Shown piece after piece: positions 31,069-43,908 of a stretch of DNA of 64,000 nucleotides. Position 1 is the stretch's first letter, and each line of letters begins with the position of its first letter. The stretch spans positions 22,628 to 86,627 of the forward strand of contig JALFLM010000129.1 in NCBI GenBank assembly GCA_022774705.1, in the 5' to 3' direction. Origin of the DNA: Lachnospiraceae bacterium (GTDB lineage: Bacteria > Bacillota > Clostridia > Lachnospirales > Lachnospiraceae). Position numbers and translations under genes: made by a program. The notes under the pieces were generated by a model, which worked only from the letters and a program-made list of their open reading frames with translations, did not search any database and was not told the origin of the DNA.

Positions 31069-32124
31069 ATGGCTAAGACATGTGTTGCCGTAATTTTCGG
31101 TGGATGTTCTTCGGAACATGAGGTTTCCTGTGTTTCCGTACAGACAATCATCCGTGCAATGAATAGAGATAAATATGATATTGTTATGATTGGTATTACG
31201 AAAGAAGGGCAGTGGCTGAAAGCGGATTCCGTGGAGGATATCACTTCCGGTGCCTGGTACAGCAGTAAGGTGAAAGCGATGATTCTGCCTGACAGAGGCA
31301 TTCACGGAATTATGCTTCAGAAGGAGGGAGAGATGCCTTCTTTTGTAAGAATCGATGTGGCATTTCCCGTGCTTCACGGACTGAACGGGGAGGATGGTAC
31401 GATCCAGGGACTGTTTGAGCTGGCAGGTATTCCCTATGTGGGCTGCGGTGTTCTGGCCAGTGCCGCTTCCATGGATAAGTTTTATACCAAGATCATTGCA
31501 GCAACAACAGGTGTGCGTCAGGCTGCCTGGACTCCGGTGCTGGGTGAGGAACTGACAGCTGATGCGGAGTCTGTTCTTGACAGGGTGGAATCAGAGCGTA
31601 CTTATCCGGTATTTGTGAAACCCTCCCGCGCCGGTTCTTCACAGGGTGTTTCCAAAGCTCATGACAGAAAAGAACTGAAGGATGCGCTTTTACTGGCGGC
31701 AGAGCATGACCGCAAGATTCTGGTAGAGGAAACGATTAAAGGCCGTGAGATCGAATGTGCCGTACTGGGAGCTTATGATCCCAAAGCCAGCGGCGTCGGC
31801 GAGATCGTGGCAGGCGATGTATTCTACAGCTATGATGCCAAGTACAGCAATCCGGAGTCGAAGACGGTGATCGACCCCGAGATGGCTGCAGAAACAGTGG
31901 AAGCTGTCCGCAGCTATGCTGTTGCCATTTTCAAGGCGCTGGACTGCTTCGGTCTGTCCAGAGTTGATTTCTTCGTATGTGAAGATGGAACCGTTGTATT
32001 TAATGAGATCAATACCCTGCCCGGTTTTACTGCCATCAGCATGTATCCCATGCTCTGGGGCGCAAGAGGCCTTGAAAAGGAAGAACTGGTGGACCGTCTG
32101 ATCGCCATGGCAGCAGAACGTTAG
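31069..32124 (+). CDS. ddl: D-alanine--D-alanine ligase (VanG-like sequence group by eye)
   Basis: VAVIFGGCSSEHEVS; PVLHGLNGEDGTIQGLFELAGIPYVGCGVLASA; FVKPSRAGSSQGVSK; NEINTLPGFT; SD AAGGAGG before ATG 31069. Confidence 0.94.
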   Translation: MAKTCVAVIFGGCSSEHEVSCVSVQTIIRAMNRDKYDIVMIGITKEGQWLKADSVEDITSGAWYSSKVKAMILPDRGIHGIMLQKEGEMPSFVRIDVAFPVLHGLNGEDGTIQGLFELAGIPYVGCGVLASAASMDKFYTKIIAATTGVRQAAWTPVLGEELTADAESVLDRVESERTYPVFVKPSRAGSSQGVSKAHDRKELKDALLLAAEHDRKILVEETIKGREIECAVLGAYDPKASGVGEIVAGDVFYSYDAKYSNPESKTVIDPEMAAETVEAVRSYAVAIFKALDCFGLSRVDFFVCEDGTVVFNEINTLPGFTAISMYPMLWGARGLEKEELVDRLIAMAAER

Positions 32125-32141
32125 GATGATGTGAGAGACAG

Positions 32142-32576
32142 ATGAAGAAAGAAGTATTACTGACCATAAAAGGCAGACATAAGGAAAGGGGATCCGACTG
32201 GGAAGGCCTGGAGGTGATAACCACCGGCACTCTTTATGAAAAAAACAATTCTCTGTATCTGATCTATGATGAGGTGATGGGAGAGGATGAGGCGGATGTG
32301 AGTCACAGCCGGATCAAAATCCAGCAGGATCCGCTGACGGTGACAATGACAAAAAGCGGCGCGGTTGTAAGTGTCATGTCATTTTCAGAAAATTCCAGAG
32401 AAAAGTCCAGTTATGAGACACCTTTCGGAAGCTTTACCCTCGAGATCGATACAAGGGAACTCCTTTTTGAAAACCGGGAAGATTATCTCCGGCTGCAGAT
32501 CAGGTATCAGCTTGAGATGAATTACGAATATTTTTCCGAGAGTGATATCAGTATTGAAGCAAAGCCCTGTATGTAG
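32142..32576 (+). CDS. DUF1934 family protein
   Basis: Small beta-rich protein; SRIKIQQDPLTVTMTKSGAVVSVMSFSEN...SSYETPFGSFTLEIDT. Confidence 0.8.
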   Translation: MKKEVLLTIKGRHKERGSDWEGLEVITTGTLYEKNNSLYLIYDEVMGEDEADVSHSRIKIQQDPLTVTMTKSGAVVSVMSFSENSREKSSYETPFGSFTLEIDTRELLFENREDYLRLQIRYQLEMNYEYFSESDISIEAKPCM

Positions 32577-32644
32577 AAACCGCACTTTAGGTGCAGATAT
32601 GCCCGGCTCTGAACAATACCGGCTCTGAACAATAACAGAAACAC

Positions 32645-32677
32645 AAAACCCGCAGCAAAGAATCGCCTGCGGGTTTT
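32645..32677. terminator. bidirectional intrinsic terminator between convergent genes
   Basis: AAAACCCGCAG ... CTGCGGGTTTT. Confidence 0.8.
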
Positions 32678-32686
32678 GATATTGTA

Positions 32687-33139
32687 TTAGTTATTGCTGC
32701 CAGCTTTTTTAAATCTGTCCAGAAACTTTTTCTTCTTCGGCGGAGCCAGAAGAGCACCGCGGACAGGTTTTGCTTTTGTAATGTAGATACCGCTGACGGT
32801 AGCTTTCAGTTCTGTCTTTAAAGGAAGCAGATCGAAAATCGCATCATCACACATCATGGTCATAACCCTGGGTCCGACTTTGACCTTTACGACGGGTATC
32901 TTGGAACGCTTCAGGTACCAGGGGGTCTGTTCAAGAACCTGTTTGGGAAGGCTGGTCGCATCTTTGATCTTCATACGTTTCTTGTCCACGACCATCAGAC
33001 TTACTGTCTGAGCCATGGAATCCATAAGAGCCTGCTGTTCTGCCTGTTTCTTTTCCAGTTTTTTTCCTGTAAAATATAAAACGGTCAGAATTACGGCCAT
33101 AACAACCAGAATCACAATCAGGACAATCCAGAAGTTCAT
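32687..33139 (-). CDS. hypothetical protein with N-terminal TM anchor
   Basis: MNFWIVLIVILVVMAVILTVLYFTGKKLEKKQAEQQ... Confidence 0.75.
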   Translation of the reverse strand: MNFWIVLIVILVVMAVILTVLYFTGKKLEKKQAEQQALMDSMAQTVSLMVVDKKRMKIKDATSLPKQVLEQTPWYLKRSKIPVVKVKVGPRVMTMMCDDAIFDLLPLKTELKATVSGIYITKAKPVRGALLAPPKKKKFLDRFKKAGSNN

Positions 33140-33248
33140 AGAGAATATCCTCCTTTATATAATCACATATATTTTTATATTATAACATTTACAGACAAAC
33201 CTTGCAATAAGAACAGAGTTAAAAATGCAAAAAACATGAAAAAACCGG

Positions 33249-33277
33249 TTGACATAATATTCTGCGGATGTTATAGT
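33249..33277 (+). promoter_or_regulatory. near-consensus sigma70 promoter of rpoBC
   Basis: TTGACA (33249-33254) - 17 nt - TATAGT (33272-33277). Confidence 0.85.
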
Positions 33278-33447
33278 GTAAGATGCATTATTGAAAATGG
33301 TAGAATGCCCTTTTGGGGGCTTTTACTTATAGAAGTTCATTCTCCGATACTCCGAAGGAGTTCGGGAATACTGAATTCAGGTATCCGTAGTGCGGGCACC
33401 CGGATTGTCCGCATGAGTGTTTAGTTTAAATTAGGGGTGAAAGATCA

Positions 33448-36400
33448 ATGGAGAAAAACAGAATACGACCGGTTCCTGCCGGTAAAAGCATTCGAATGAG
33501 TTATTCCAGAAAAAAAGAAGTCATTGAGATGCCGAATCTGATTGAAATTCAGCGTAATTCCTATCAGTGGTTTCTCACCGAAGGACTGAAGGAAGTTCTG
33601 GATGATATCTCACCCATTTCGGATTTCAGCGGCAACATGAATCTGGAATTTGTAGATTTCGTTCTTCGTACCGACAATATCAAGTACAGTATCGAAGAAT
33701 GCAAGGAAAGAGATGCAACCTATGCAGCTCCTTTATGGGTAACCGTAAGGCTGAAGTCCACTACGGAAGAAGGAGAAATCAAAGAACATACTCATGAAGT
33801 CTATATGGGTGAACTCCCGCTTATGACCGATACGGGATCTTTTGTTATCAACGGTGCTGAGCGTGTTATCGTCAGCCAGCTGGTTCGTTCTCCGGGCATC
33901 TACTACGGTATGACCCATGATAAGCTGGGAAGTAATGAGCTGTACTCCTGTACTGTAATCCCCAACAGAGGTGCATGGCTGGAATATGAAACCGATGTCA
34001 ATGATGTGTTCTATGTACGTGTGGACAGAACAAGGAAGGTTCCCGTAACTGTTCTGATCCGTTCCCTGCTGGGTGAAGGACATGCAAGCGATGAGGATAT
34101 TTACGAATTATTCGGCCATGAATTAAAGATCGAAAAGAGTATCGAAAAAGAACCCAAACGAGTGGATGAACACGGCAATGACATCCGCGATTACAAGAGT
34201 GGTATTCTGGAACTGTACAAGAAGATCCGTCCCGGTGAACCGCCTTACGTGGAGAATGCTGCCAGCCTGATCGAGGGCATGTTCTTCGATTCCAGAAGAT
34301 ACGATCTGGCCAAAGTGGGCCGTTATAAATTCAATAAAAAGCTGCATCTGAAGAACCGGATCACAGGACATGTTCTGGCTGAGGATGTGGTATCTCCCGT
34401 AACCGGTGAGATTATTGCGGAGGCAGGAACCTGTGTAACAAAGGACATGGCAGCTGAGATTCAGAACAACGCTGTTCCCTACGTTATGATTCAGGCGAGA
34501 ACCTCCAGCGAGGAGAAGGCTGTCAAGGTTCTGTCCAATCTGATGGTTGACCTGAAGCAGTTTGTATCCTGCGAACCCCGTGAACTGGGCATCACAGAAG
34601 ATGTATTCTGGCCTGTTCTGAAAGAACTGCTGGACGAGTATTCTTCTTCTGAAGAAGAACTGTTTGCAGCAATCCGCAGAAGTGTTCATGAGCTGATTCC
34701 GAAGCATATTACGAGAGACGATATTTTTGCCTCTATTAATTATAATATTCATCTGCAGTACGGTATCGGCAATACTGACGATATCGATCACCTGGGCAAC
34801 AGAAGAATTCGTGCGGTGGGCGAGCTGCTCCAGAATCAGTACCGGATCGGTTTGTCCAGAATGGAACGTGTGGTAAGAGACCGTATGACCACACAGGACA
34901 GTGATTCCATTACGCCTCAGAATCTGATCAATATCAAGCCTGTTACGGCAGCGGTTAAGGAATTCTTCGGAAGTTCCCAGCTGTCACAGTTCATGGATCA
35001 GAACAACCCGCTGTCAGAGCTGACTCACAAGAGACGTCTGTCAGCCCTTGGTCCCGGTGGTCTGTCCCGTGACCGTGCAGGTTTCGAGGTCCGCGACGTA
35101 CATTACTCCCACTACGGACGTATGTGCCCCATTGAGACCCCGGAAGGTCCCAACATCGGTCTGATCAACTCACTGGCTACCTATGCCCGTCTGAATGAAT
35201 ACGGATTTATCGAGGCTCCCTACCGTGTGGTTGACCATCAGGAAGATCCCGAGAATCCGAGAGTAACGGATCAGGTTGTCTATATGACGGCGGATGAGGA
35301 AGATAACTATATTGTAGCGCAGGCGAATGAAGAACTGGATGAGAACGGCCATTTTGTACGTCAGAATGTGTCCGGCCGTTTCAGAGAAGAGACAGCCGAG
35401 TTCGACAGAAGAAAAGTCGATCTGATGGACGTATCTCCCAAGATGGTATTCTCCGTTGCGACAGCCATGATTCCTTTCCTGGAACACGATGATGCAAACC
35501 GTGCTCTGATGGGATCCAACATGCAGCGTCAGGCGGTACCTCTTCTGACAACAGAAGCTCCTGTTGTAGGTACCGGTATGGAAGCCAAGGCTGCCGTTGA
35601 CTCCGGTGTATGTGTAGTTGCGAAACATGCAGGTACGGTTGAGCGTGCTACTTCCAATGAGATCGTAGTCCGCACCGAAAGCGGTGAGAAGGATGTATAC
35701 CATCTGACCAAGTTCAAGAGAAGCAATCAGTCCAACTGCTATAACCAGAAGCCCATCGTGTTTAAGGGTGACAAGGTTGAGATGGGTGAGGTGATTGCGG
35801 ACGGTCCCTCCACATGCAATGGTGAGATCGCTCTGGGCAAGAACCCTCTGATCGGTTTCATGACCTGGGAAGGCTACAACTACGAGGATGCTGTACTGTT
35901 AAGCGAGCGTCTTGTAAAGGATGACGTATATACATCTGTTCATATTGAAGAATATGAAGCAGTTGCAAGAGATACAAAGCTGGGACCGGAAGAAATCACC
36001 CGTGATGTTCCAGGTATCGGCGAAGATGCACTGAAGGATCTGGACGAGCGCGGTGTGATCCGCATCGGTGCAGAGGTACGTGCAGGAGATATTCTGGTCG
36101 GTAAGGTTACACCGAAGGGTGAGACGGAACTGACTGCAGAAGAAAGACTGCTGCGTGCCATCTTTGGTGAAAAAGCAAGAGAAGTAAGAGATACTTCCCT
36201 GAAGGTTCCTCACGGTGCCTACGGTATCGTTGTGGACGCAAAGGTATTCAGCAGAGAGAACAATGATGAACTGAATCCCGGTGTGAATCAGTCTGTTCGT
36301 ATTTATATCGCACAGAAGAGAAAGATTTCCGTCGGTGATAAGATGGCCGGCCGTCACGGTAACAAGGGTGTCGTTTCCAGAGTGCTTCCGGAAGAAGATA

Positions 36401-37371
36401 TGCCTTTCCTGCCCAACGGACGTCCTCTGGACATCGTCCTGAACCCTCTGGGTGTGCCTTCACGTATGAACATCGGACAGATTCTGGAGATTCATTTAAG
36501 TCTGGCATCAAGGATCCTGGGCTTCAATGTGGCAACTCCCGTATTTGACGGTGCAAACGAAATTGATATTCAGGATACTCTGGAACTTGCCAACGATTAT
36601 GCCAATATGGAATGGGAAGATTTCCAGGAGAAATACAATGATACATTACTCCCTGAAGTGATGCAGTATCTGGGCGATCATCTGGAACACAGAGCGCTGT
36701 GGAAGGGTGTTCCGATTTCCAGAGACGGTAAGGTACAGCTCCGTGACGGCCGTACCGGCGAAGAATTCGACAGCCCGGTTACAATCGGACACATGCATTA
36801 CCTGAAACTGCATCATCTGGTAGATGATAAGATCCATGCGCGTTCTACAGGTCCTTACTCACTGGTAACACAGCAGCCTCTGGGCGGTAAAGCTCAGTTC
36901 GGCGGTCAGCGTTTCGGTGAAATGGAAGTATGGGCACTGGAAGCATATGGCGCAGCATATACCCTGCAGGAAATCCTTACCGTCAAGTCTGATGACGTTG
37001 TAGGACGTGTGAAGACTTACGAAGCGATCATCAAGGGCGAGAATATTCCGGAACCCGGTGTTCCCGAATCATTCAAGGTTCTGCTGAAGGAGATGCAGTC
37101 CCTGTGTCTCGATATGAAGCTTCTGCGTGAGGACGGTACTGAAGTTGAAATCAAGGAAAGCGTTGATTATACTCCGAATCCGGGCAGCATGAAGATGCTG
37201 GAGGAAAGCGATTCCTCCTACCGCGAATCAAAAGAGGATTTCCACGCGAAGGGATATCAGGTAGGCACCAGCAACGAAGAAGGTGAATTCATTGCGGAAG
37301 AACCTGATGAAGAATTCAATTTTGAAGAGATGTCTTTCGAAGACGAAGATGATTTCGGCGACGATAAATAA
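33448..37371 (+). CDS. rpoB: DNA-directed RNA polymerase subunit beta
   Basis: [65 protein letters not shown]. Confidence 0.99.
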   Translation: MEKNRIRPVPAGKSIRMSYSRKKEVIEMPNLIEIQRNSYQWFLTEGLKEVLDDISPISDFSGNMNLEFVDFVLRTDNIKYSIEECKERDATYAAPLWVTVRLKSTTEEGEIKEHTHEVYMGELPLMTDTGSFVINGAERVIVSQLVRSPGIYYGMTHDKLGSNELYSCTVIPNRGAWLEYETDVNDVFYVRVDRTRKVPVTVLIRSLLGEGHASDEDIYELFGHELKIEKSIEKEPKRVDEHGNDIRDYKSGILELYKKIRPGEPPYVENAASLIEGMFFDSRRYDLAKVGRYKFNKKLHLKNRITGHVLAEDVVSPVTGEIIAEAGTCVTKDMAAEIQNNAVPYVMIQARTSSEEKAVKVLSNLMVDLKQFVSCEPRELGITEDVFWPVLKELLDEYSSSEEELFAAIRRSVHELIPKHITRDDIFASINYNIHLQYGIGNTDDIDHLGNRRIRAVGELLQNQYRIGLSRMERVVRDRMTTQDSDSITPQNLINIKPVTAAVKEFFGSSQLSQFMDQNNPLSELTHKRRLSALGPGGLSRDRAGFEVRDVHYSHYGRMCPIETPEGPNIGLINSLATYARLNEYGFIEAPYRVVDHQEDPENPRVTDQVVYMTADEEDNYIVAQANEELDENGHFVRQNVSGRFREETAEFDRRKVDLMDVSPKMVFSVATAMIPFLEHDDANRALMGSNMQRQAVPLLTTEAPVVGTGMEAKAAVDSGVCVVAKHAGTVERATSNEIVVRTESGEKDVYHLTKFKRSNQSNCYNQKPIVFKGDKVEMGEVIADGPSTCNGEIALGKNPLIGFMTWEGYNYEDAVLLSERLVKDDVYTSVHIEEYEAVARDTKLGPEEITRDVPGIGEDALKDLDERGVIRIGAEVRAGDILVGKVTPKGETELTAEERLLRAIFGEKAREVRDTSLKVPHGAYGIVVDAKVFSRENNDELNPGVNQSVRIYIAQKRKISVGDKMAGRHGNKGVVSRVLPEEDMPFLPNGRPLDIVLNPLGVPSRMNIGQILEIHLSLASRILGFNVATPVFDGANEIDIQDTLELANDYANMEWEDFQEKYNDTLLPEVMQYLGDHLEHRALWKGVPISRDGKVQLRDGRTGEEFDSPVTIGHMHYLKLHHLVDDKIHARSTGPYSLVTQQPLGGKAQFGGQRFGEMEVWALEAYGAAYTLQEILTVKSDDVVGRVKTYEAIIKGENIPEPGVPESFKVLLKEMQSLCLDMKLLREDGTEVEIKESVDYTPNPGSMKMLEESDSSYRESKEDFHAKGYQVGTSNEEGEFIAEEPDEEFNFEEMSFEDEDDFGDDK

Positions 37372-37456
37372 TTACGTTAGTGATAGATATTGATGGAGGA
37401 ACCGGGAACCGCATGCGTCAGGATGCTGTTCCCGGCAATAGAAGGGAGTGCCGCTC

Positions 37457-40400
37457 ATGTCTGATTCAGCGAATGAAACCTATCAGCCTTTGGTGTTTGA
37501 TGCGATTAAAATAGGCCTTGCTTCACCGGAAAAGATTCTGGAATGGTCCAGGAAGAAGAACAGTGATGGTGAGGTTAAAAAACCCGAAACAATCAACTAC
37601 AGAACCCTGAAGCCGGAAAAAGACGGTCTGTTCTGCGAGAAGATTTTCGGACCCAGCAAGGACTGGGAATGTAACTGTGGTAGATATAAAAAGATCCGCT
37701 ATAAAGGCGTTATCTGTGACCGCTGCGGCGTTGAAGTAACGAAGGCAAGCGTCCGCAGAGAACGTATGGGTCATATCAAACTTGCAGCACCTGTATCTCA
37801 TATCTGGTACTTTAAAGGTATTCCCAGCCGTATGGGACTGATTCTGGAGATGTCTCCCAGAACTCTGGAGAAGGTACTGTACTTTGCTTCTTATGTCGTA
37901 CTGAATCCGGTACCCAAGCCGATTACCGATCCGGATCCGGAAAAGGATAAGAAGATTCCCAAATTAAAATACAAGGATGTTCTTTCCGAGAAAGAATATC
38001 GTGAAGCATATGAATATTATGGCGAAAGTCTGCGCGTAGGTATGGGTGCGGAAGCTGTTCAGGAGCTTTTACAGGACATCGATCTGGAAAAAGAATCCGA
38101 AGAACTGAAGACCGCTTTAATGACTGTTACCACCAGCCAGAAGAGAGCCAAGATTATCAAAAAGCTGGAAGTCGTGGAAGCATTCCGCAAGTCCGGCAAC
38201 AAACCGGAATGGATGATTCTGACCGTTATACCGGTTATCCCTCCGGATCTGCGTCCCATGGTTCAGCTGGACGGCGGCCGTTTCGCTACCTCCGATCTGA
38301 ACGATCTGTACCGCAGAATCATCAACAGAAACAACCGTCTTGCAAGACTGCAGGAACTGGGTGCTCCTGACATCATTGTAAGAAACGAAAAACGTATGCT
38401 GCAGGAAGCAGTTGATGCGCTGATCGATAACGGCAGAAGAGGCCGTCCCGTAACAGGCCCCGGCAACCGTCCTCTGAAATCCCTTTCCGATATGCTGAAG
38501 GGCAAACAGGGCCGCTTCCGTCAGAACCTGCTGGGTAAGCGTGTTGACTACTCCGGACGTTCCGTTATCGTCGTAGGTCCCGAACTGAAGATTTACCAGT
38601 GCGGTCTGCCCAAAGAGATGGCAATCGAGCTCTTTAAACCTTTCGTTATGAAGGAACTGGTTGCTGACGGTACCGCTCATAACATCAAGAGTGCCAAGAA
38701 GATGGTGGAGAGACTTCAGGCCGAGGTATGGGATGTGCTGGAAAAGGTTATCAAAGAACATCCTGTTATGCTGAACCGTGCTCCTACACTGCACAGACTT
38801 GGTATTCAGGCATTTGAACCCATTCTGGTTGAAGGTAAGGCAATCAAGCTGCATCCTCTGGTATGTACCGCTTACAATGCCGACTTCGACGGTGACCAGA
38901 TGGCTGCTCATCTGCCGCTGACCATGGAAGCACAGGCGGAATGCCGTTTCCTGCTGCTTTCTCCCAACAACCTGCTGAAACCTTCCGATGGTGCACCTGT
39001 AGCCGTTCCTTCACAGGATATGGTACTGGGTATTTACTATCTGACACAGGAACGTCCCGGTTCCAAAGGTGAAGGAAAGTTCTTCAAGAATCTGAATGAA
39101 GCAATTCTTGCTTACGAAAATGGATATATCACGCTGCAGAGCCGCATTACCGTCCGCGTTGTCAAGACCATGGATGACGGACGTGTTGTATCCGGCAATG
39201 TAGAGTCCACGCTGGGCCGTTTCCTGTTCAATGAGATCATTCCTCAGGATCTGGGCTTTGTGGACAGAAGCATCCCCGGCAACGAACTGAAGCTGGAGAT
39301 CGATCAGCTGGTTGCGAAGGATTCCAAGGGCGAAAAGATGGGTCTGAAGGATATCCTGAAGAGAGTTATCAATGTACATGGTGCTACGGATTCCGCAGAA
39401 GTACTCGATAATATCAAGGCCATCGGTTACAAGTATTCCACACGTGCAGCTATGACGGTATCTATTTCCGATATGTGCGTACCGAAGGATAAGAAAGTAA
39501 TGATCGCCGAAGCTCAGGCTACTGTCGACAAGATCGCCATGCATTACCGCAGAGGTCTGTTGACAGACGAAGAGCGTTATAAAGAAGTAATCAATGTATG
39601 GAAGAAGACTGACGATGAACTGTCGGCCAAACTGATGGATCTGAGCAACATGAGTGCTTACAACAACATCCGTATGATGGCTGACTCCGGTGCCCGTGGT
39701 TCTGCAAAACAGATCAAACAGCTGGCCGGTATGCGTGGTCTGATGGCCGATACAACCGGTAGAACTATCGAGCTGCCCATCAAGTCAAACTTCCGTGAAG
39801 GTATGGACGTACTGGAATACTTCATTTCCGCTCACGGCGCTAGAAAAGGTATGTCCGATACCGCTCTGCGTACTGCCGACTCCGGTTATCTGACCAGACG
39901 TCTGGTAGATGTATCACAGGATCTGATCATCCGTGAAGTAGACTGCTGTGAAGGCGAGAGCGAAATCCCCTACATGGAAGTTGCAGAGTTCCCCCGCGTG
40001 GAATCTCTTGAGCAGCGTATCACAGGACGTGTAGCAGCTGAAGATATTGTGGATCCTGCCGATCCTTCCCGCGTGATTGTGAAGAAGAACCATATGATCT
40101 ATCCTGCGAGGGTAGAGCAGATTGTGAAGGCAGGAATTAAGAGAGTCAAGATCCGTACCGTACTGAGCTGCAAGTCACATATCGGTGTCTGCGCGAAGTG
40201 CTACGGTGCCAACATGGCAACCGGACGTCTTGTACAGGTTGGTGAAGCAGTTGGTATCATCGCTGCACAGTCCATCGGTGAACCCGGTACACAGCTGACC
40301 ATGCGTACATTCCATTCCGGTGGTGTTGCCGGCGACGATATTACACAGGGTCTTCCCCGAGTTGAGGAACTTTTTGAGGCAAGAAAGCCGAAAGGTCTTG

Positions 40401-41269
40401 CCATCATTTCCGAAATCGACGGTGTAGTAACGGTTAAGGAAACAAAGAAAAAACGTGAAGTCATCATTGCCGGTGACGATGGTACGACCAAGGAATACCC
40501 TATCACCTACGGTTCACGAATCAAGGTATTCGACGGCGATGTGGTAAGAGCCGGTGACGAGCTGACAGAAGGTAGTGTAAATCCTCATGACATCCTGAAG
40601 ATCAAAGGTCTTCGTGCCGTACAGGATTACATGATCCGTGAAGTTCAGAGCGTATACCAGCTGCAGGGTGTTGATATCAACGATAAACATATCGAGATCA
40701 TCGTTCGTCAGATGCTGAAGAAGGTGAAGATCGAGGATCCCGGTGACAATACGGAACTCCTGCCCGGAACATCCGTTGATGTACTGGAATTCAATGACAT
40801 CAATGACAAACTGGCAGCGGAAGGCAAGAAGCTTATGACCGGCAAACAGGTTATGCTTGGTATCACCAAGGCTTCTCTTGCTACCAATTCCTTCCTGTCT
40901 GCAGCTTCCTTCCAGGAGACCACCAAAGTTCTGGCCGAAGCCGCAATCAACGGCAAGGTTGACCCGCTGATTGGTCTGAAAGAGAACGTTCTGATCGGTA
41001 ATCTGATTCCGGCGGGTACCGGTATGAAGAGATACCGTTCCGTTAAGCTGGATACAGATAAACCGGAAGTTATCGATATGGCAGATGATTTTGAAGAAAC
41101 AGAGGAAACATCCTATGCGGATGTACCCGGCGTGGATGCAGAAGTATCTGCCGCAGATCAGGATTTTTATGATGAAGATTCCGCTGATTCTTTCGAGGAT
41201 GGTGTGGATGCCGGATTCAGTGAACTGCTGAAAGCATTGAAGGACGAAGATTTTTCCGATAAGGAATAA
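37457..41269 (+). CDS. rpoC: DNA-directed RNA polymerase subunit beta'
   Basis: [15 protein letters not shown]; zinc-binding [27 protein letters not shown] jaw and C-terminal motifs. Confidence 0.99.
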   Translation: MSDSANETYQPLVFDAIKIGLASPEKILEWSRKKNSDGEVKKPETINYRTLKPEKDGLFCEKIFGPSKDWECNCGRYKKIRYKGVICDRCGVEVTKASVRRERMGHIKLAAPVSHIWYFKGIPSRMGLILEMSPRTLEKVLYFASYVVLNPVPKPITDPDPEKDKKIPKLKYKDVLSEKEYREAYEYYGESLRVGMGAEAVQELLQDIDLEKESEELKTALMTVTTSQKRAKIIKKLEVVEAFRKSGNKPEWMILTVIPVIPPDLRPMVQLDGGRFATSDLNDLYRRIINRNNRLARLQELGAPDIIVRNEKRMLQEAVDALIDNGRRGRPVTGPGNRPLKSLSDMLKGKQGRFRQNLLGKRVDYSGRSVIVVGPELKIYQCGLPKEMAIELFKPFVMKELVADGTAHNIKSAKKMVERLQAEVWDVLEKVIKEHPVMLNRAPTLHRLGIQAFEPILVEGKAIKLHPLVCTAYNADFDGDQMAAHLPLTMEAQAECRFLLLSPNNLLKPSDGAPVAVPSQDMVLGIYYLTQERPGSKGEGKFFKNLNEAILAYENGYITLQSRITVRVVKTMDDGRVVSGNVESTLGRFLFNEIIPQDLGFVDRSIPGNELKLEIDQLVAKDSKGEKMGLKDILKRVINVHGATDSAEVLDNIKAIGYKYSTRAAMTVSISDMCVPKDKKVMIAEAQATVDKIAMHYRRGLLTDEERYKEVINVWKKTDDELSAKLMDLSNMSAYNNIRMMADSGARGSAKQIKQLAGMRGLMADTTGRTIELPIKSNFREGMDVLEYFISAHGARKGMSDTALRTADSGYLTRRLVDVSQDLIIREVDCCEGESEIPYMEVAEFPRVESLEQRITGRVAAEDIVDPADPSRVIVKKNHMIYPARVEQIVKAGIKRVKIRTVLSCKSHIGVCAKCYGANMATGRLVQVGEAVGIIAAQSIGEPGTQLTMRTFHSGGVAGDDITQGLPRVEELFEARKPKGLAIISEIDGVVTVKETKKKREVIIAGDDGTTKEYPITYGSRIKVFDGDVVRAGDELTEGSVNPHDILKIKGLRAVQDYMIREVQSVYQLQGVDINDKHIEIIVRQMLKKVKIEDPGDNTELLPGTSVDVLEFNDINDKLAAEGKKLMTGKQVMLGITKASLATNSFLSAASFQETTKVLAEAAINGKVDPLIGLKENVLIGNLIPAGTGMKRYRSVKLDTDKPEVIDMADDFEETEETSYADVPGVDAEVSAADQDFYDEDSADSFEDGVDAGFSELLKALKDEDFSDKE

Positions 41270-41285
41270 CTGCTGATTTTATAAT

Positions 41286-41339
41286 AAAAACCGAAAGAAC
41301 CGGATGGCTGGTAAGGCTATCCGGTTCTTTCGGTTTTTA
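41286..41339 (+). terminator. strong intrinsic terminator after rpoC
   Basis: AAAAACCGAAAGAACCGGATgGC...GGCtATCCGGTTCTTTCGGTTTTT. Confidence 0.92.
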
Positions 41340-41492
41340 CTGTATAGATACAGAAACAAGGGCCGCCGGACAGAGTATGCGGACTTTAATTTTTTGAATT
41401 CAATATTCTTTTCATAAATCTTAAAAAGTGCATAAAATTGTGACAATAATATTCCCTAAAATTCTGGGTAATTTTACAGAATCTTTTGTAAC

Positions 41493-41530
41493 ACAACTGA
41501 TTTAAGTTGTAGAAAATGTTCATTTGAACA
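41493..41530. promoter_or_regulatory. two adjacent short palindromes upstream of hppA
   Basis: ACAACTgatttaAGTTGT (41493-41510) and TGTTCATTTGAACA (41517-41530). Confidence 0.4.
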
Positions 41531-41697
41531 AGAAAAAACAGAGCTTATATAGATTATTCTAACCAAGTTAGACTAATAAAATAAAAAACAAAATAAAATT
41601 ATAACAATTTTCGCTTGATATTTGATAGAATTATGATAAAATTATTATAGTTCATGCTACGAGCTACGAGAAATAGAATTAATGGGGAGGTAAAGTT

Positions 41698-43689
41698 ATG
41701 AACTTAATGTTTGTTGCGGCAGCTGCAGGCGTTCTTGCACTTTTATTTGCACTGGTTCTGACCGGCAAGGTTAATAAAGTGTCAGAAGGTACAGATCGGA
41801 TGAAAGAAATTGCAGCTGCAATTGCTGAAGGCGCAAGAGCATTTCTGTTTGCAGAATACAAAATTCTTGCAATTTTTATTGTAGTGCTTTTCGTCGTTAT
41901 TTTACTGGTCAGAGATCCGTTAACAGCAGTTTGTTTCCTTTGCGGCGCACTGCTTTCCATCGCTGCAGGATACTGCGGTATGAACGTTGCTACCAGGGCT
42001 AATGTAAGAACTGCCAATGCAGCAAAAGAGAGCGGTATGGCAAAAGCTTTATCAGTTGCTTTTTCCGGCGGTGCTGTTATGGGTATGTGTGTAGCAGGTC
42101 TTGGTCTTCTTGGTGTCAGTGCTATCTATGCAGTCACCGGCAATGCGGACATTCTTTTCGGTTTCAGTCTGGGTGCATCTTCCATCGCTTTATTTGCACG
42201 TGTAGGCGGCGGTATTTATACAAAGGCTGCTGACGTTGGTGCTGACCTTGTTGGTAAGGTAGAAGCAGGTATTCCTGAAGATGATCCCCGTAACCCCGCT
42301 ACCATCGCCGATAATGTTGGCGATAACGTAGGTGACGTTGCCGGTATGGGTGCCGACCTTTTTGAATCCTATGCAGGATCTCTGATTTCTGCAATCACAC
42401 TTGGTCTTGCAGGTTCTTTTGGTGCAGTTAATCTGGCGGCAGAAAAAGCAGCTGTTTTCCCGGCTCTTCTTTCAGGCCTTGGTATTGCAGCTTCCATTAT
42501 CGGTACTTTTATGGTACAGGGCAAAGAAGGCGGAAACCCTCAGAAGGCTTTGAACAGAGGTACCTATACTGCTTCTGCTATTGTAGTGGTCGGTGTAGCA
42601 GCATTAAGTTATGCTTATCTTGGCAGCATGATGCCTGCAGTTGCCATCATTGCGGGTCTGATCGTTGGTCTGCTGATTGGTACCATCACTGAAGTATACA
42701 CATCCGGTGATTACAAATCAGTTAAGAAGATTGCTGAGCAGTCTGAAACCGGTGCGGCAACAACCATTATTTCCGGTCTTGCAGTAGGTATGCAGTCTAC
42801 AGCAATCCCGATTCTTCTGATCTGTATAGGTATCTTTGTTGCATTCCAGTGCTGCGGTCTGTATGGTATCGCACTGGCAGCGGTAGGTATGCTTTCCACA
42901 ACAGGTATCACCGTAGCAGTTGATGCGTACGGTCCCATCGCTGACAATGCCGGCGGTATTGCAGAGATGTCCGGTCTGGACGAATCTGTTCGTGACATCA
43001 CAGACTCTCTTGACGCAGTCGGTAATACAACAGCAGCTATGGGTAAAGGTTTTGCTATCGGTTCGGCAGCTCTGACAGCTATGGCTCTGTTTGTATCTTA
43101 TGCACAGGCAGCTGGTCTGGAAACAATAGATGTTCTGAATCAGACAACCATTATCGGTCTTCTGATCGGAGGTATGCTTCCTTTCCTGTTCTCTGCATTT
43201 ACCATGGAATCCGTATCCAAGGCAGCTTACAGTATGATTGAAGAAGTAAGACGTCAGTTCCGCGAAATTCCCGGAATCATGGAAGGTAAAGGTAAGCCTG
43301 ACTACGCATCATGTGTAGATATTTCTACAAAAGCAGCTTTAAGAGAGATGATCATCCCCGGTATCATGGCAGTTGCAGCCCCCGTTCTGGTTGGTGTTCT
43401 GCTTGGTAAAGAAGCCGTTGGCGGTATGCTGGCAGGTTCTCTGGTTACCGGTGTACTGATGGCAATCTTCATGTCCAATGCCGGCGGTGCATGGGACAAT
43501 GCGAAGAAGTACATTGAAAACGGCAACCACGGCGGCAAAGGCAGCGAAGCACACAAAGCAGCCGTAGTCGGCGACACAGTAGGTGACCCCTTCAAAGACA
43601 CATCAGGCCCGTCCATCAACATCCTGATCAAACTCATGACCATCGTAGCACTGGTATTCTACGGATGCTTCATGGGCGTACTGCTGTAA
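41698..43689 (+). CDS. hppA: membrane-bound, K+-stimulated pyrophosphate-energized (probably Na+) pump
   Basis: [79 protein letters not shown] (K+-dependent type motif). Confidence 0.97.
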   Translation: MNLMFVAAAAGVLALLFALVLTGKVNKVSEGTDRMKEIAAAIAEGARAFLFAEYKILAIFIVVLFVVILLVRDPLTAVCFLCGALLSIAAGYCGMNVATRANVRTANAAKESGMAKALSVAFSGGAVMGMCVAGLGLLGVSAIYAVTGNADILFGFSLGASSIALFARVGGGIYTKAADVGADLVGKVEAGIPEDDPRNPATIADNVGDNVGDVAGMGADLFESYAGSLISAITLGLAGSFGAVNLAAEKAAVFPALLSGLGIAASIIGTFMVQGKEGGNPQKALNRGTYTASAIVVVGVAALSYAYLGSMMPAVAIIAGLIVGLLIGTITEVYTSGDYKSVKKIAEQSETGAATTIISGLAVGMQSTAIPILLICIGIFVAFQCCGLYGIALAAVGMLSTTGITVAVDAYGPIADNAGGIAEMSGLDESVRDITDSLDAVGNTTAAMGKGFAIGSAALTAMALFVSYAQAAGLETIDVLNQTTIIGLLIGGMLPFLFSAFTMESVSKAAYSMIEEVRRQFREIPGIMEGKGKPDYASCVDISTKAALREMIIPGIMAVAAPVLVGVLLGKEAVGGMLAGSLVTGVLMAIFMSNAGGAWDNAKKYIENGNHGGKGSEAHKAAVVGDTVGDPFKDTSGPSINILIKLMTIVALVFYGCFMGVLL

Positions 43690-43763
43690 AAAAGTCAAAA
43701 ATCAGCCAGGCTGAGAACGACAACAAAAAAGCCGGCTGAAACAACAAAATATATACACAAAAA

Positions 43764-43803
43764 ATAAGGCGCTGTATCCCCCAACCGGACACAGCGCCTT
43801 ATT
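43764..43803 (+). terminator. intrinsic terminator after hppA
   Basis: AATAAGGCGCTGTaTCC cccaacc GGACACAGCGCCTTATT. Confidence 0.85.
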
Positions 43804-43908
43804 AATATGCGCCTTTCTCCCGTGTATCATTCACGTTCCATAGCGGATACAGAAACAACCTATGCCGGTCATTCCGCCTCATAACATAACAAATCCGCAG
43901 GAACCCAA

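Noticed and set aside
43804-43908. Fur box upstream of feoAB
   Set aside because: AT-rich ATGATAA fragments only; no convincing 19-bp Fur palindrome by eye
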